A stretch of 64,000 nt of DNA, taken from the NCBI GenBank assembly GCA_964573205.1, contig CAZNIT010000030.1, positions 1 to 64,000 of the forward strand, written 5' to 3'. The position numbers and the translations under genes are program-made. Shown in pieces: positions 51,509 to 60,345 of this stretch. Source of the stretch: QNZT01 sp964573205. GTDB taxonomy: Bacteria; Campylobacterota; Campylobacteria; Campylobacterales; QNZT01. The first letter of the stretch is position 1. Each line of letters begins with the position of its first letter. The notes beneath the pieces are model-generated. The model searched no databases. It was not told the DNA's origin and saw nothing but the letters and a program-made list of their open reading frames with translations.

Positions 51509-51778
51509 ATGAAAAAAATTATCGTTTTACTTAGTTTAAGTACGGTGTTGTTTGCCGGTAATTTATCGTTTGCGATGGAAGCACTTGAGAGAGGTGATTT
51601 TAAAACGGCCGTCGAACAGTTTAAAATAGCCGCCCAACAAGGAGATCCTTTAGCTCAACAAAATCTCGCCGTAATGTACAATAACGGATTCGGTGTTGAG
51701 AAAGATACGCAAAAAGCATCTTATTGGTTCGAGCAGTCCGCAAGTACCGAGAGTAGCGCGAAAGTGGCTTTGAAATAG
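51509..51778 (+). CDS. short secreted Sel1-like repeat protein
   Basis: An 89-residue exported protein with signal peptide MKKIIVLLSLSTVLFAG and little more than one Sel1-like repeat (AAQQGDPLAQQNLAVMYNNG, then KDTQKASYWFEQSA). The ATG at 51509 is preferred over a TTG 18 bases upstream because AAGGATG (51495-51501) is correctly placed. It resembles the N-terminal part of the 171-residue Sel1 protein at 18184 and may be a reduced paralogue. It ends one base before the convergent fliO gene. Confidence 0.8.
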   Translation: MKKIIVLLSLSTVLFAGNLSFAMEALERGDFKTAVEQFKIAAQQGDPLAQQNLAVMYNNGFGVEKDTQKASYWFEQSASTESSAKVALK

Positions 51779-51779
51779 A

Positions 51780-52532
51780 CTAACTTTGTAAAAAATCCCC
51801 CAATTTTTTACTATTTTTTTGAAGTAGCGATTCAAACGCAGCTTCATCATCCGAAAAAGTATCTAGTAGCAAGTTGTTTTCACCCAGCAGCAAAAGATAC
51901 TTTTTCCCTTCGAAATTTATTAAGACGACTCTATTTTTCATATCTAAAGCTCTTTGCATTAAAATCTCTATTTTATGTTCGCTTTTTTGTTTTCCAAAAA
52001 GCCAGTCGGACGATCTCTTATATAGCCATTTTTTTAGTAGCCATAAAAAAGTTATTAACAGTGCGAGGGTTAGTAAAATCTTTAAAAACGAAGAGCCGAA
52101 ATCATAGCTTTGTAGCTGCGGTGAACTCTTTTGTTGAATAGGCATTAAAATATCATCGTTGGTTTTTTTTGCGGATTCTTTCTCTATTCTGATTCTAAGA
52201 CCTGTGTTGTCAATCGTTTTGGAAGCATTAACGACTATTTTTGTTTTTGATTTTAGCTCTATTAAAATTTTATTTTTTAATGAAGCGATCGTCAAAGAAT
52301 CTATGAAAGCCGAATCAATTTCTTTTTCTATTTTTTTCTTTGGAAAATTTACGTCTTTTAGAGCTAGTATCATGCTGCCTTTTGTTTGAGATTTTGAGAT
52401 TTTACCGGGATATGGTTCATCGAAAGTGAGCATCAGATCTACTCTATTCGGGTTTTGATATATGTTATATTTTACTAAATCTGTTGCAAAAAGAGCAATA
52501 CCGAAAGACAAAAAGAGAAAAAATCTGATCAC
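51780..52532 (-). CDS. fliO: FliO-like flagellar export protein
   Basis: A 250-residue protein with a signal peptide (FFLFLSFGIALFATD), an N-terminal AMIN-like periplasmic region of about 110 residues (VDLMLTFDEPYPGKI), a transmembrane helix (ILLTLALLITFLWLLKKW), and a FliO-type cytoplasmic end (IEILMQRALDMKNRVVLINFEGKKYLLLLG). FliO supports assembly of the FliPQR flagellar export gate. Campylobacterota FliO proteins are long in this way, unlike the short enteric form. It follows fliN with a four-base overlap, as in Campylobacter (Cj0351-Cj0352). Confidence 0.82.
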   Translation of the reverse strand: MIRFFLFLSFGIALFATDLVKYNIYQNPNRVDLMLTFDEPYPGKISKSQTKGSMILALKDVNFPKKKIEKEIDSAFIDSLTIASLKNKILIELKSKTKIVVNASKTIDNTGLRIRIEKESAKKTNDDILMPIQQKSSPQLQSYDFGSSFLKILLTLALLITFLWLLKKWLYKRSSDWLFGKQKSEHKIEILMQRALDMKNRVVLINFEGKKYLLLLGENNLLLDTFSDDEAAFESLLQKNSKKLGDFLQS

Positions 52533-52831
52533 TGTCTCTCTTTTTTAAAGTATTGGATAATGGAATCGGAATCCAAAATTTCGTTTATTCTAATGGCCAA
52601 ATTGTCTTCATATACCATTACTTCTCCTTTACCGACGATTTTTTTATTTACGTAAAGCTCTACGCTCTCGCCAGCGGGTTTCCCAAGATCGATCACGGAT
52701 CCTTTTTTAAGCTTGAGATAATCTTCGACACTTACCATCACAGAGCCCAATTCCGTTACCAAAGTAACGGATATATCGATAAGTTTATCATACCCTAGAG
52801 GTTGTATGGATTCTTTTTTCTCTTCATTCAT
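52529..52831 (-). CDS. fliN: flagellar motor switch protein FliN
   Basis: C-ring component of 100 residues and a single SpoA domain: DISVTLVTELGSVMVSVEDYLKLKKGSVIDLGKPAGESVELYVNKKIVGKGEVMVYEDNLAIRI pattern, recognisable from the fragments LKKGSVIDLGKPAGE and VGKGEVMVYEDNLAIRI. It binds FliM/FliH and directs export and rotational switching. The gene's ATG lies six bases after a TATAAT box on the minus strand; the alternative is a distant AAAGG site. It overlaps fliO by four bases. Confidence 0.93.
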   Translation of the reverse strand: MNEEKKESIQPLGYDKLIDISVTLVTELGSVMVSVEDYLKLKKGSVIDLGKPAGESVELYVNKKIVGKGEVMVYEDNLAIRINEILDSDSIIQYFKKERQ

Positions 52832-52837
52832 AGGGAT

Positions 52838-52843
52838 ATTATA
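52838..52843 (-). promoter_or_regulatory. -10 box of fliN six bases before the ATG (leaderless candidate)
   Basis: On the minus strand TATAAT occupies 52843-52838 and the ATG begins at 52831, a six-base gap like that of rsmH. The start site would fall on or next to the A of the ATG. AAAGG just upstream of the box could alternatively act as a distant ribosome binding site. Confidence 0.4.
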
Positions 52844-52895
52844 CCTTTAAGTGGCTTTTATGTAAAATCGGACTATTTTATTGATAGGTAAGCAG

Positions 52896-53633
52896 TTGTT
52901 TTTTGAATTAATAATAGTCGGTATTTTTGTAGGCGCTATATCCGGTTTTTTCGGTGTAGGGGGTGGTACCGTTTTGATACCGATACTGTTGTATCTTGGT
53001 TTCGATATAAAAGATGCGATCGGGATTTCGGTCGTGCAGATGGTTTTTAGCTCGCTTTTTGGTTCTTATTTGAATATGAAAAAGGGTTCTTTGAAAGTCT
53101 CTTCAACTATCTTTTTCGGATTCGGCGGCTTTTTCGGGGCGCTTGCAAGCGGATATGTGGTACATTCGGTCTCATCCCAAACTCTTACGATAATTTTCGC
53201 TTTTATGGTAATGTTCGCAATTTTTCGTTTTTTTCATGCACCGGCGCAAAGCGATAAAAAACCGATAGAAAATAGAGGACTCTTTTTTGTAATCGGTTGT
53301 GTAATAGGTGTTTTCGCGACTAGTGTCGGAATAGGCGGAGCTTTGCTTTTAACTCCCGTTATGGTCGGTATTTTGCATTATCATATAAAAGAAGCCGTAT
53401 CCGCGGCACTATTTTTTGTTGTGTTTTCTTCACTTGCGGGAGTGATTAGTATAGGTAGTTTCGGATATATCGATTTTGAACATGGCATATTGATCGGTAT
53501 CTCTTCGCTTATTGGTGTTTACGCGGGGATACATATCGCACATAAAACGAATTCAAGAAGGCATAAAAATTTGATTTTGATTCTGAATTTCGTTATATTG
53601 GCGATGATTTTTTATAAACTTTCAAGAGGTTAA
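52896..53633 (+). CDS. sulfite exporter TauE/SafE family permease
   Basis: A polytopic membrane protein of about 245 residues. Glycine-rich signature motifs are typical: ISGFFGVGGGTVLIPILLYLG near the N-terminus and the internal repeat ATSVGIGGALLLTPVMVG. About seven to eight hydrophobic helices are seen. The family exports sulfite, sulfoacetate or other sulfur-containing anions; the substrate cannot be told here. Starts are not ATG: TTG 52896 with AGGT (52886-52889) upstream is preferred to TTG 52881. It precedes uvrA by one base. Confidence 0.88.
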   Translation: MFFELIIVGIFVGAISGFFGVGGGTVLIPILLYLGFDIKDAIGISVVQMVFSSLFGSYLNMKKGSLKVSSTIFFGFGGFFGALASGYVVHSVSSQTLTIIFAFMVMFAIFRFFHAPAQSDKKPIENRGLFFVIGCVIGVFATSVGIGGALLLTPVMVGILHYHIKEAVSAALFFVVFSSLAGVISIGSFGYIDFEHGILIGISSLIGVYAGIHIAHKTNSRRHKNLILILNFVILAMIFYKLSRG

Positions 53634-53634
53634 A

Positions 53635-56454
53635 ATGGATAAAATTAAAGTTTTTGGTGCGAGGGAACATAATCTTAAAGATATTAACCTTGAAATACCT
53701 AAAAACTCTCTGGTCGTAATAACCGGAATAAGCGGAAGCGGAAAAAGTACTTTGGCTTTTGATACACTATACGCTGAAGGGCAAAGGCGATATATTGAGT
53801 CGTTATCTTCCTATGCAAGGCAATTCTTGGATCGCATAGGAAAACCCGATGTAGACAAGATAGAGGGACTTACTCCCGCTATCGCGATAGATCAAAAAAC
53901 CACTTCTAAAAATCCCAGATCAACAGTAGGTACGATAACGGAGATTTACGACTATTTGAGACTTCTGTATGCAAGAGTCGGAAAACAGCATTGTCATCAG
54001 TGCGGTAAGCCTATTTCTCAAATGAGCGCGTCGGATATTATAGAACAGGTACAAAAACTTCCAAACGGTGCGAAAATTGTCATGAGCGCACCTTTGGTGC
54101 GGGAAAAAAAGGGCGCTTTTTGCGATCTTTTGGAATCGCTTACCGCAAAAGGATATGTAAGAGCTATGATAGACGGAGTTATGGTACGACTTGATGAAGA
54201 GACGGAACTTAGCAAGACTAAAAAACATACCATAAAAGTGGTAATCGATCGAGTTGTGGTAAAGGAGGAAAATAGACAGCGAATCGCCGAGGGTGTGGAG
54301 AGGGCGTTGAAGGAGAGCTACGGCGAGCTTGAAATAGAGATATTAAACGCAAAAGAGATGAATCTTCAAAGCGATCATATACATTATAGCGAGCATTTTG
54401 CTTGTTTTGATTGCAAAATATCTTTCGATCCTCTCGAGCCTCTTTCCTTTTCGTTCAATTCTCCCAAAGGCGCTTGTGAAGTTTGTGACGGGCTTGGAAT
54501 CAGATACGCGCTTGATCTTAAAAAGGTGATCGATCCTCATCTAAGCATAGAAAAAGGTGCCGTGAAGCTTTTGTACGGCTTTAATAAAGGGTATTATTTC
54601 AAACTGATGTTAGGTTTTTGCGAAGCCGCGGGAATTGATGTGAGCGTTCCTTTTGAAGAGCTTCCCCCTCATCAACAAAAAGCCGTGCTTCACGGAGGGG
54701 TTGAGAGTTCCACTTTTACCTGGAAAAGACATAAAGTGGTACGACCGTTTAACGGTGTGATAAAAATAGCTCATGATATGTTGAAAGATGAAAAAGAGCT
54801 CGGTGAGTACATGACCGAAAAAGTGTGCGATAACTGCGGCGGAAATAGATTATCAAAACGCTCTTTAGCCGTAAAAGTGGCTCAACGTACAATAGCGGAT
54901 ATTTTGCAGATGCCCATAGAAAATAGTTACGCTTTTTTCAACGACGAAAAAAATTTCGAATATCTCACTCCCCAGCAAAAATTGATAGCGTCTTCCATTT
55001 TGAAAGAGATCAACGAGAGGCTCTTTTTCCTTTACGATGTAGGTTTGGGATATCTCTCTTTGGGAAGGGATGCCAGAACCATAAGCGGAGGCGAAGCGCA
55101 GCGAATAAGAATAGCGTCTCAAATAGGCAGCGGGCTTACCGGTGTTATGTACGTGCTTGACGAGCCGAGCATAGGGCTTCATGAAAGAGATACATTAAAA
55201 CTGATAAAAACTTTGAAAAATTTGCAGCAGAAGGGAAATTCCGTCATAGTGGTCGAACATGACAAAGAGACGATCGAGTCGGCCGATTTTATCATCGATA
55301 TCGGTCCTAATGCCGGTAAATACGGTGGAGAGGTGATTTTCAACGGTACTCTAAAAGAGCTTAAAAAGGCGAAAACTTTGACGGCGGACTATCTTTTTAG
55401 TCGTAAAAAGATAGAGTATTTTAAGAGGCGTCCTCAAAAGAGATGGATCGAGATAAAAAACGTAACTTTAAACAATATCAAAAACCTCGACGTTAAGATC
55501 CCGTTGGCGAATTTGGTGGCGGTTACGGGCGTAAGCGGAAGCGGAAAGAGTTCTTTAATACTTCAGACTCTTTTGCCGGTCGCGAAAGAGCTGCTGAATC
55601 GAAGTAAAAAAGTTAAGAAAGTCGAGGGTGTGGAATGTCTGGGGCTCGAGCAGTTGGATAAAGTGATTTATCTGGATCAAAGTCCCATAGGTCGAACTCC
55701 AAGAAGCAATCCCGCGACTTATACCGGTGTTATGGATGAGATAAGAAATCTTTTCGCAAAGACGAAAGAGGCGGAGATCAGAGGTTATAAGATCGGTCGT
55801 TTTTCTTTCAACGTAAAAGGCGGGCGTTGTGAAAAGTGTCAGGGTGAGGGCGAGATAAAGATAGAGATGCATTTTCTTCCCGATATACAAGTTAAGTGTG
55901 ACGCCTGCGGAGGGAAAAGGTACAACGCCCAAACGCTCGAAGTTCTTTACAAAGGCAAAAATATATCTGAAGTTTTAAATATGAGTGTCGATGAAGCTAT
56001 GGAGTTTTTTAAAGCCGTACCCAAGATCAACCAAAAATTGAAAACTCTCCAAGACGTAGGGCTTGGTTATATAACATTAGGTCAAAACGCCACGACTTTG
56101 AGCGGTGGAGAGGCTCAGAGGATAAAGCTTGCTAAAGAGCTTAGTAAAACGGATACCGGAAATACACTATACATTCTTGACGAGCCGACGACGGGGCTTC
56201 ATTTTGCTGATGTTGACAGACTTGTAAAAGTTCTTCATCATTTGACCGATCTTGGAAATTCCGTGTTGGTCATAGAGCATAATCTCGATATCGTTAAAAA
56301 CGCGGATTTCGTTATCGATATGGGACCAGAAGGAGGGAGTAAAGGAGGTCTGATAGTTGATAGCGGTACGGTTGAAGAGGTGGCGAAAAACGCTAAAAAA
56401 AGCGGATCTTATACGGGTGCGTTTCTCGCTAAAGAGCTGGGAATCAAGATCTGA
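53635..56454 (+). CDS. uvrA: excinuclease ABC subunit A
   Basis: ATP-binding damage-recognition subunit of nucleotide excision repair. It carries two ABC modules with Walker A ITGISGSGKSTLAF and VTGVSGSGKSSLI, and ISGGEAQRI and LSGGEAQRI signatures with LDEPSIGLH and LDEPTTGLH. Zinc-binding cysteines are in CHQCGKPIS, CFDCKISF, CEVCDGLG, CEKCQGEG and CDACGGKRY. Length 939 is standard. GAGG precedes the ATG by about five bases, and the gene follows the TauE gene with a one-base gap. Confidence 0.98.
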   Translation: MDKIKVFGAREHNLKDINLEIPKNSLVVITGISGSGKSTLAFDTLYAEGQRRYIESLSSYARQFLDRIGKPDVDKIEGLTPAIAIDQKTTSKNPRSTVGTITEIYDYLRLLYARVGKQHCHQCGKPISQMSASDIIEQVQKLPNGAKIVMSAPLVREKKGAFCDLLESLTAKGYVRAMIDGVMVRLDEETELSKTKKHTIKVVIDRVVVKEENRQRIAEGVERALKESYGELEIEILNAKEMNLQSDHIHYSEHFACFDCKISFDPLEPLSFSFNSPKGACEVCDGLGIRYALDLKKVIDPHLSIEKGAVKLLYGFNKGYYFKLMLGFCEAAGIDVSVPFEELPPHQQKAVLHGGVESSTFTWKRHKVVRPFNGVIKIAHDMLKDEKELGEYMTEKVCDNCGGNRLSKRSLAVKVAQRTIADILQMPIENSYAFFNDEKNFEYLTPQQKLIASSILKEINERLFFLYDVGLGYLSLGRDARTISGGEAQRIRIASQIGSGLTGVMYVLDEPSIGLHERDTLKLIKTLKNLQQKGNSVIVVEHDKETIESADFIIDIGPNAGKYGGEVIFNGTLKELKKAKTLTADYLFSRKKIEYFKRRPQKRWIEIKNVTLNNIKNLDVKIPLANLVAVTGVSGSGKSSLILQTLLPVAKELLNRSKKVKKVEGVECLGLEQLDKVIYLDQSPIGRTPRSNPATYTGVMDEIRNLFAKTKEAEIRGYKIGRFSFNVKGGRCEKCQGEGEIKIEMHFLPDIQVKCDACGGKRYNAQTLEVLYKGKNISEVLNMSVDEAMEFFKAVPKINQKLKTLQDVGLGYITLGQNATTLSGGEAQRIKLAKELSKTDTGNTLYILDEPTTGLHFADVDRLVKVLHHLTDLGNSVLVIEHNLDIVKNADFVIDMGPEGGSKGGLIVDSGTVEEVAKNAKKSGSYTGAFLAKELGIKI

Positions 56455-56455
56455 T

Positions 56456-57151
56456 ATGTCAACGGATACAAATGCGGACATGTCGTATCAAAACGATTTG
56501 TCCTATAAATTGAAAGAGTTTTTCGATTCGTTGAAAGTCAACGGCGTAAAGAGAACTTTGAGAAAAATATTTCGTCGAATCTGGTATTTTTTAAAAGGAG
56601 TAGATTTCTCTACACAAAATTTGCATGATTTAAGTATAGTGGGAAATCATGCAAATAACGGTACGGCGCTCGTGTCTACGTCAAGAGATTTTCTTTGCGA
56701 ACTCTTTACCGTTTTACGGAGTTTGGCAAATGAGGATTTTCAAAAGGAGAGATTCGTGGATTTCGGTAGCGGTAAAGCGGCGGCGATAATTCATGCGAGA
56801 TCTCTCGGGTTTAAAAGATCGCTTGGTGCGGAGTTTGCGAAAGAACTTCATAAGATAGCGGAAAAAAATATAGAAAAGATGGGTGTTGATGAAGTGATTT
56901 CATTAAATATTGATGCCGCAGAGTTCATTCCGCCTAAAGATACGACTTTGATTTTTATGTTCAATCCTTTTGACGAGACCGTTATGAAAAAGGCGATTGA
57001 GAATATTTTAAAAGCTAAGAAGAGTTTTTTATATCCTTGTTTCCTTATCTATGTAAATCCGACGGTTTTTTATCTTCTTGAGGACTCTTTCGAACTTATC
57101 GGTAAAAAAGAGTTCAAAAGCGGAGCGAAGGTTCGTTTCTATAGAGTTTAG
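56456..57151 (+). CDS. class I SAM-dependent methyltransferase-like protein
   Basis: A 231-residue methyltransferase-like protein. The SAM-binding motif I is RFVDFGSGKAAAIIHARSL, followed by GAEFAKELHKIAEKNI and the motif IV region TLIFMFNPFDE, which is FNPF rather than the (D/N)PP(Y/F) of DNA or protein-glutamine methyltransferases. This pattern resembles small bacterial methyltransferases of unknown substrate. The start at 56456 directly follows the uvrA stop with one base between; a start inside uvrA is also open but gives a non-conserved extension. Its last 38 bases overlap the convergent polymerase gene. Confidence 0.75.
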   Translation: MSTDTNADMSYQNDLSYKLKEFFDSLKVNGVKRTLRKIFRRIWYFLKGVDFSTQNLHDLSIVGNHANNGTALVSTSRDFLCELFTVLRSLANEDFQKERFVDFGSGKAAAIIHARSLGFKRSLGAEFAKELHKIAEKNIEKMGVDEVISLNIDAAEFIPPKDTTLIFMFNPFDETVMKKAIENILKAKKSFLYPCFLIYVNPTVFYLLEDSFELIGKKEFKSGAKVRFYRV

Positions 57152-58490
57152 ATCCGTTTTTTATATCTATTTTAGCGCCGCTAAGCAAAACGAACAAAAC
57201 GACAATCAACCCGAATTGATCGTTTAAAACTTGTCCGGGAACCCCTCGAAATGCGAAATAACCGTAAGCTAGGGAGAGGATGTAAAGAAATACGATCGAT
57301 CCTTTGTAGCTTTTAAAAAGCGTACTAAAGAGTTTATTTAACATTGCGCCGATCGTACCGTAAACGAACATACCGATGAAGAGTCCGACTACTTGAAGCG
57401 CATAGACGAAATATCCTAAAATTCCGGGTAAAACGATATTCGCGGCTCTTCCTTGCAACAAAAGAGTGTTGACGTCCATTAATTGCATTTTCGCTTCTTG
57501 TATGCCTAAAAGCTCGTTAGGAAGCAAATTTGTAAAGGCGTCTTTTATATCTCTTAAATATCTTAGAGGTATGTCGTAGCCGCTATGTTTTAACGCCGCC
57601 TCGAGTGAAACTACGGCGTGAGTGAAGTTCGCGACGATGGATGATCTTTGTTCTTGTTCTATTTCGACTCTTTGCGAAAAAGCCGCTACGAATGCATCCC
57701 AACCCTCTTTGAAAAAGTACTCGGTCGATTGAAAGAGAATTCTGCCGTATAGTATGAAGAGTATGACGAAAAAGAGAGTCGCTATTAGATACGTCAAATA
57801 AAAATTTCTATTATATATTACGGTTAATGCGTAAAGTCCCGAGATTTGAAAGATGATAAAACCTCGGCTGCTTTGCAAAGATGCGGCTATCAGCGTAAAA
57901 ATCAAAGCTAAAAAGAATAGGATAAGAAAGTAGTTTTTATATATACTTTTTTTTTCCAAAAAATATTTGTAGAAAGTATAATAAAGAAGTATCGTGTTTA
58001 TCGAAAAAAATCGTAGCACGAAATCGAATTTGTGCCAACTCATAGCTCCGCTTCTATAAGATTGGGCTTGTTCTATCGCTTTTAACAAACCTCCGAACTC
58101 CCAGACGTAAACTGCTAAAAAGAGATAAAGTACGATATTTGCGAATAAGATCAAAAAGAGTATCTTTTTATCGTCTAGTTTCAAATCCAAGTAAAATGAG
58201 TGCCGGGGTTTATAATTTTTGATCATTTCATATCCCGCTACGAAAAACAGATATCCGGCAAGCACTATAAAAGGTGTGAAAGAGTTCTTTGCGAAATAGT
58301 ATTTACCGTAAGGCATATCGTCGAGTATAAGATGATTTCCATAGAGTATGAGCGCGGAGGGAGCGACGACATATACAAGAAAAAAGAAAAAATTAAAAAG
58401 CGTCACAGGATCGATAAAAAAGGGCTTTTTTCTTGTTAGTTCGTAAACTACGATACCCAGACCAAGCAACAGATATATAAAAAGCGCCAC
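57114..58490 (-). CDS. Wzy-like oligosaccharide repeat-unit polymerase
   Basis: A 458-residue integral membrane protein with about twelve hydrophobic helices and a large loop, the topology of O-antigen/EPS polymerases (oligosaccharide repeat unit polymerase family). The N-terminus MALFIYLLLGLGIVVYELT and the YFAKNSFTPFIVLAGYLFF segment are typical. Catalysis in Wzy proteins depends on arginines in periplasmic loops; SYRSGAMSW and LRYLRDI may be relevant. A GTG start has AAAGGAAA four bases upstream. It diverges from the 591-residue secreted protein gene, with 78 bases between. Confidence 0.8.
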   Translation of the reverse strand: MALFIYLLLGLGIVVYELTRKKPFFIDPVTLFNFFFFLVYVVAPSALILYGNHLILDDMPYGKYYFAKNSFTPFIVLAGYLFFVAGYEMIKNYKPRHSFYLDLKLDDKKILFLILFANIVLYLFLAVYVWEFGGLLKAIEQAQSYRSGAMSWHKFDFVLRFFSINTILLYYTFYKYFLEKKSIYKNYFLILFFLALIFTLIAASLQSSRGFIIFQISGLYALTVIYNRNFYLTYLIATLFFVILFILYGRILFQSTEYFFKEGWDAFVAAFSQRVEIEQEQRSSIVANFTHAVVSLEAALKHSGYDIPLRYLRDIKDAFTNLLPNELLGIQEAKMQLMDVNTLLLQGRAANIVLPGILGYFVYALQVVGLFIGMFVYGTIGAMLNKLFSTLFKSYKGSIVFLYILSLAYGYFAFRGVPGQVLNDQFGLIVVLFVLLSGAKIDIKNGSKLYRNEPSLRF

Positions 58491-58525
58491 AAAATTTCCT
58501 TTAAACGGTTTTTGAATTATCTTTA

Positions 58526-58531
58526 TATAAT
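58526..58531 (+). promoter_or_regulatory. candidate -10 box in the divergent polysaccharide promoter region
   Basis: TATAAT on the plus strand lies 37 bases before the secreted-protein ATG. The same AT-rich stretch, read on the minus strand, contains ATTATATAAAG, so it could serve both divergent genes. Confidence 0.4.
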
Positions 58532-58568
58532 ATCGGATTATTTTAAGTCTTGTTGAGTAATATTAAAA

Positions 58569-60344
58569 ATGATTAAAATATTTTATCTATTGATTTTTTT
58601 ATATATCGACGTTTATGCTCAGGTTGAAGAGAAAGAGAAGTTTTTAGATACGAAACTGCACCTGTGCGCAAACTGCATAAGCGTTATCGACGAAGGTAGC
58701 GGCAAAATTTTGCTTCAGAGCTTTAAAAACGAGCTTATTGCCTCTTACGATACCTCCTCTTTGAAGGTAGATATCGAGATAGAAGAGAAGAAAGGCGGTT
58801 TGGATATCTCGTATCATATAAAAAATATAACCCGCAAGGCTGTTTTGATGCCCGATCTTTTTGTTCCGGGTATCAAGATGAAGATATCCGATCGGCTTGA
58901 TATTTTATCTACGAATACGGCTTTGTACATGCAAAAGAGAGATATAACCTCGATAGATCCCAAAAGAGATTATTATAATGTCGGATCCGTGATCTACAAA
59001 AAAAGATCGGGTCGGCTTGTCGAAGAGGAGTTTTATTACGGCGGCGATACGTTTAGCCCCTATGCTCCGGTGATAGTCGCGAAGGATTTGAATTTTAGCG
59101 TGGGAGCGGCTTTGATCTATCCGTTTTTGGAGTATGGGTACGATGGAAAAAAAGAGGAGGGAAAACATAAAGTTATAAAAAATAAGCTCTATCCGAAAAT
59201 GCGTATATATAGGGATGGGAATAGTTACAGGTACGCTTTTTTATTTGCGAAAAAAGGATATTTAAAATCTCTATTGCCGGCGAAAAAGAGTTACGATTTT
59301 GTTGTGAGCGTCAGATTCGCGAAGCCAAGCGACTACATTTTTACACTTAAACCGTATAAAACGTTTTTATCCAAGAGCTATGAGTGCGAAAAAAGTTCTT
59401 CTAAAAATCTCGATCCGATATTGGTCGTGAATTTTGCCTTTTACGGAAGTGTAACCAAAAAGAGTAAAAGGGGCTGGGCGTGGGGGCTTGAAAAGGAGAA
59501 TGAAAAGGGGGAGTATATACTTCCTCTCAAAGAGGTGAGTGTCGCTTTTAGCGAGTTGATGAGAGAAAAAGGTTATAAGAGGATTATGTTTACGGCTTTT
59601 AGCGGTGTATATGATCATAGCAAAGCACCCGATCTTTTTGATGAACTTCCTTTTCAAATTTTGACGAATTTGACGCAAAATATGAGCGAAGAGTTAAACT
59701 CCTCTATGAAAATTTTCGTTTCAAACGATCAAAAGATCTCTTTTTGGTGGGGAATAGCCGGTATGACGGTGATCGATAAAGAGGGAAAGTTATTAAACGA
59801 CGATGTTTGGCAGCCCTATAGCGACAGACCATTCAAACTTTCGAACGAAGACGAGAGAAGATACGCTTTGCGGCAGTTGAGTAAAGCAAAAGAGTTGAAC
59901 GTAAGCTCTCTTACTCTCGATGCATATGCCAGAATGGAAGAGAAGAGCGCTTTAGAATGGTTGAAACGGATGAAAAAGATAGCGCCGAAGATCGAGTTCG
60001 CGCTTGAGATGCAGATAGATTATATGCACAGATATGCGGCTATAACGCTTCAACCCGAAAATCTTATGTTCGAAGATGTCGATCTAAAATATAATATGTT
60101 AACAAAAAGAGCCGAACTTGCCGAATATTTAAACGGTGATCGCGAGATAAGAGTTTGGCTTCAAAACAAAGCGGCGAAGGAAAAGGAGAGAGAGTATGTC
60201 GAAAAACTGATAGAGCTTGGTTATACTCCGATCGTCTCTTATGAGGATAGTCCTTTATTAGATCATGATGAAAACAATGTCACAAAGAGAATTTTGGATC
60301 ATCCTGAAATTTTAACTGATGTAAAGGGTGTGGGCGGATCGTGA
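58569..60344 (+). CDS. secreted barrel-like protein of the polysaccharide locus
   Basis: I do not recognise a named family. The 591-residue protein has a signal peptide (IKIFYLLIFLYIDVYAQ) with cleavage likely after VYA. Residues about 25-270 are strand-rich with a CxxC pair near the N-terminus (LHLCANCIS). The C-terminal half (about 300-590) has the alternating pattern of a TIM barrel: KRIMFTAFSGVYDHS, FWWGIAGMTVIDK, LNVSSLTLDAYARMEE, FALEMQIDYMHRYA and YTPIVSYEDSPLL. This suggests a periplasmic glycoside hydrolase-like or lyase-like enzyme acting on the polymer made by the adjacent locus. That is inference from fold-like patterns and context. The ribosome binding site is weak (GAGTAAT). Confidence 0.6.
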   Translation: MIKIFYLLIFLYIDVYAQVEEKEKFLDTKLHLCANCISVIDEGSGKILLQSFKNELIASYDTSSLKVDIEIEEKKGGLDISYHIKNITRKAVLMPDLFVPGIKMKISDRLDILSTNTALYMQKRDITSIDPKRDYYNVGSVIYKKRSGRLVEEEFYYGGDTFSPYAPVIVAKDLNFSVGAALIYPFLEYGYDGKKEEGKHKVIKNKLYPKMRIYRDGNSYRYAFLFAKKGYLKSLLPAKKSYDFVVSVRFAKPSDYIFTLKPYKTFLSKSYECEKSSSKNLDPILVVNFAFYGSVTKKSKRGWAWGLEKENEKGEYILPLKEVSVAFSELMREKGYKRIMFTAFSGVYDHSKAPDLFDELPFQILTNLTQNMSEELNSSMKIFVSNDQKISFWWGIAGMTVIDKEGKLLNDDVWQPYSDRPFKLSNEDERRYALRQLSKAKELNVSSLTLDAYARMEEKSALEWLKRMKKIAPKIEFALEMQIDYMHRYAAITLQPENLMFEDVDLKYNMLTKRAELAEYLNGDREIRVWLQNKAAKEKEREYVEKLIELGYTPIVSYEDSPLLDHDENNVTKRILDHPEILTDVKGVGGS

Positions 60345-60345
60345 T

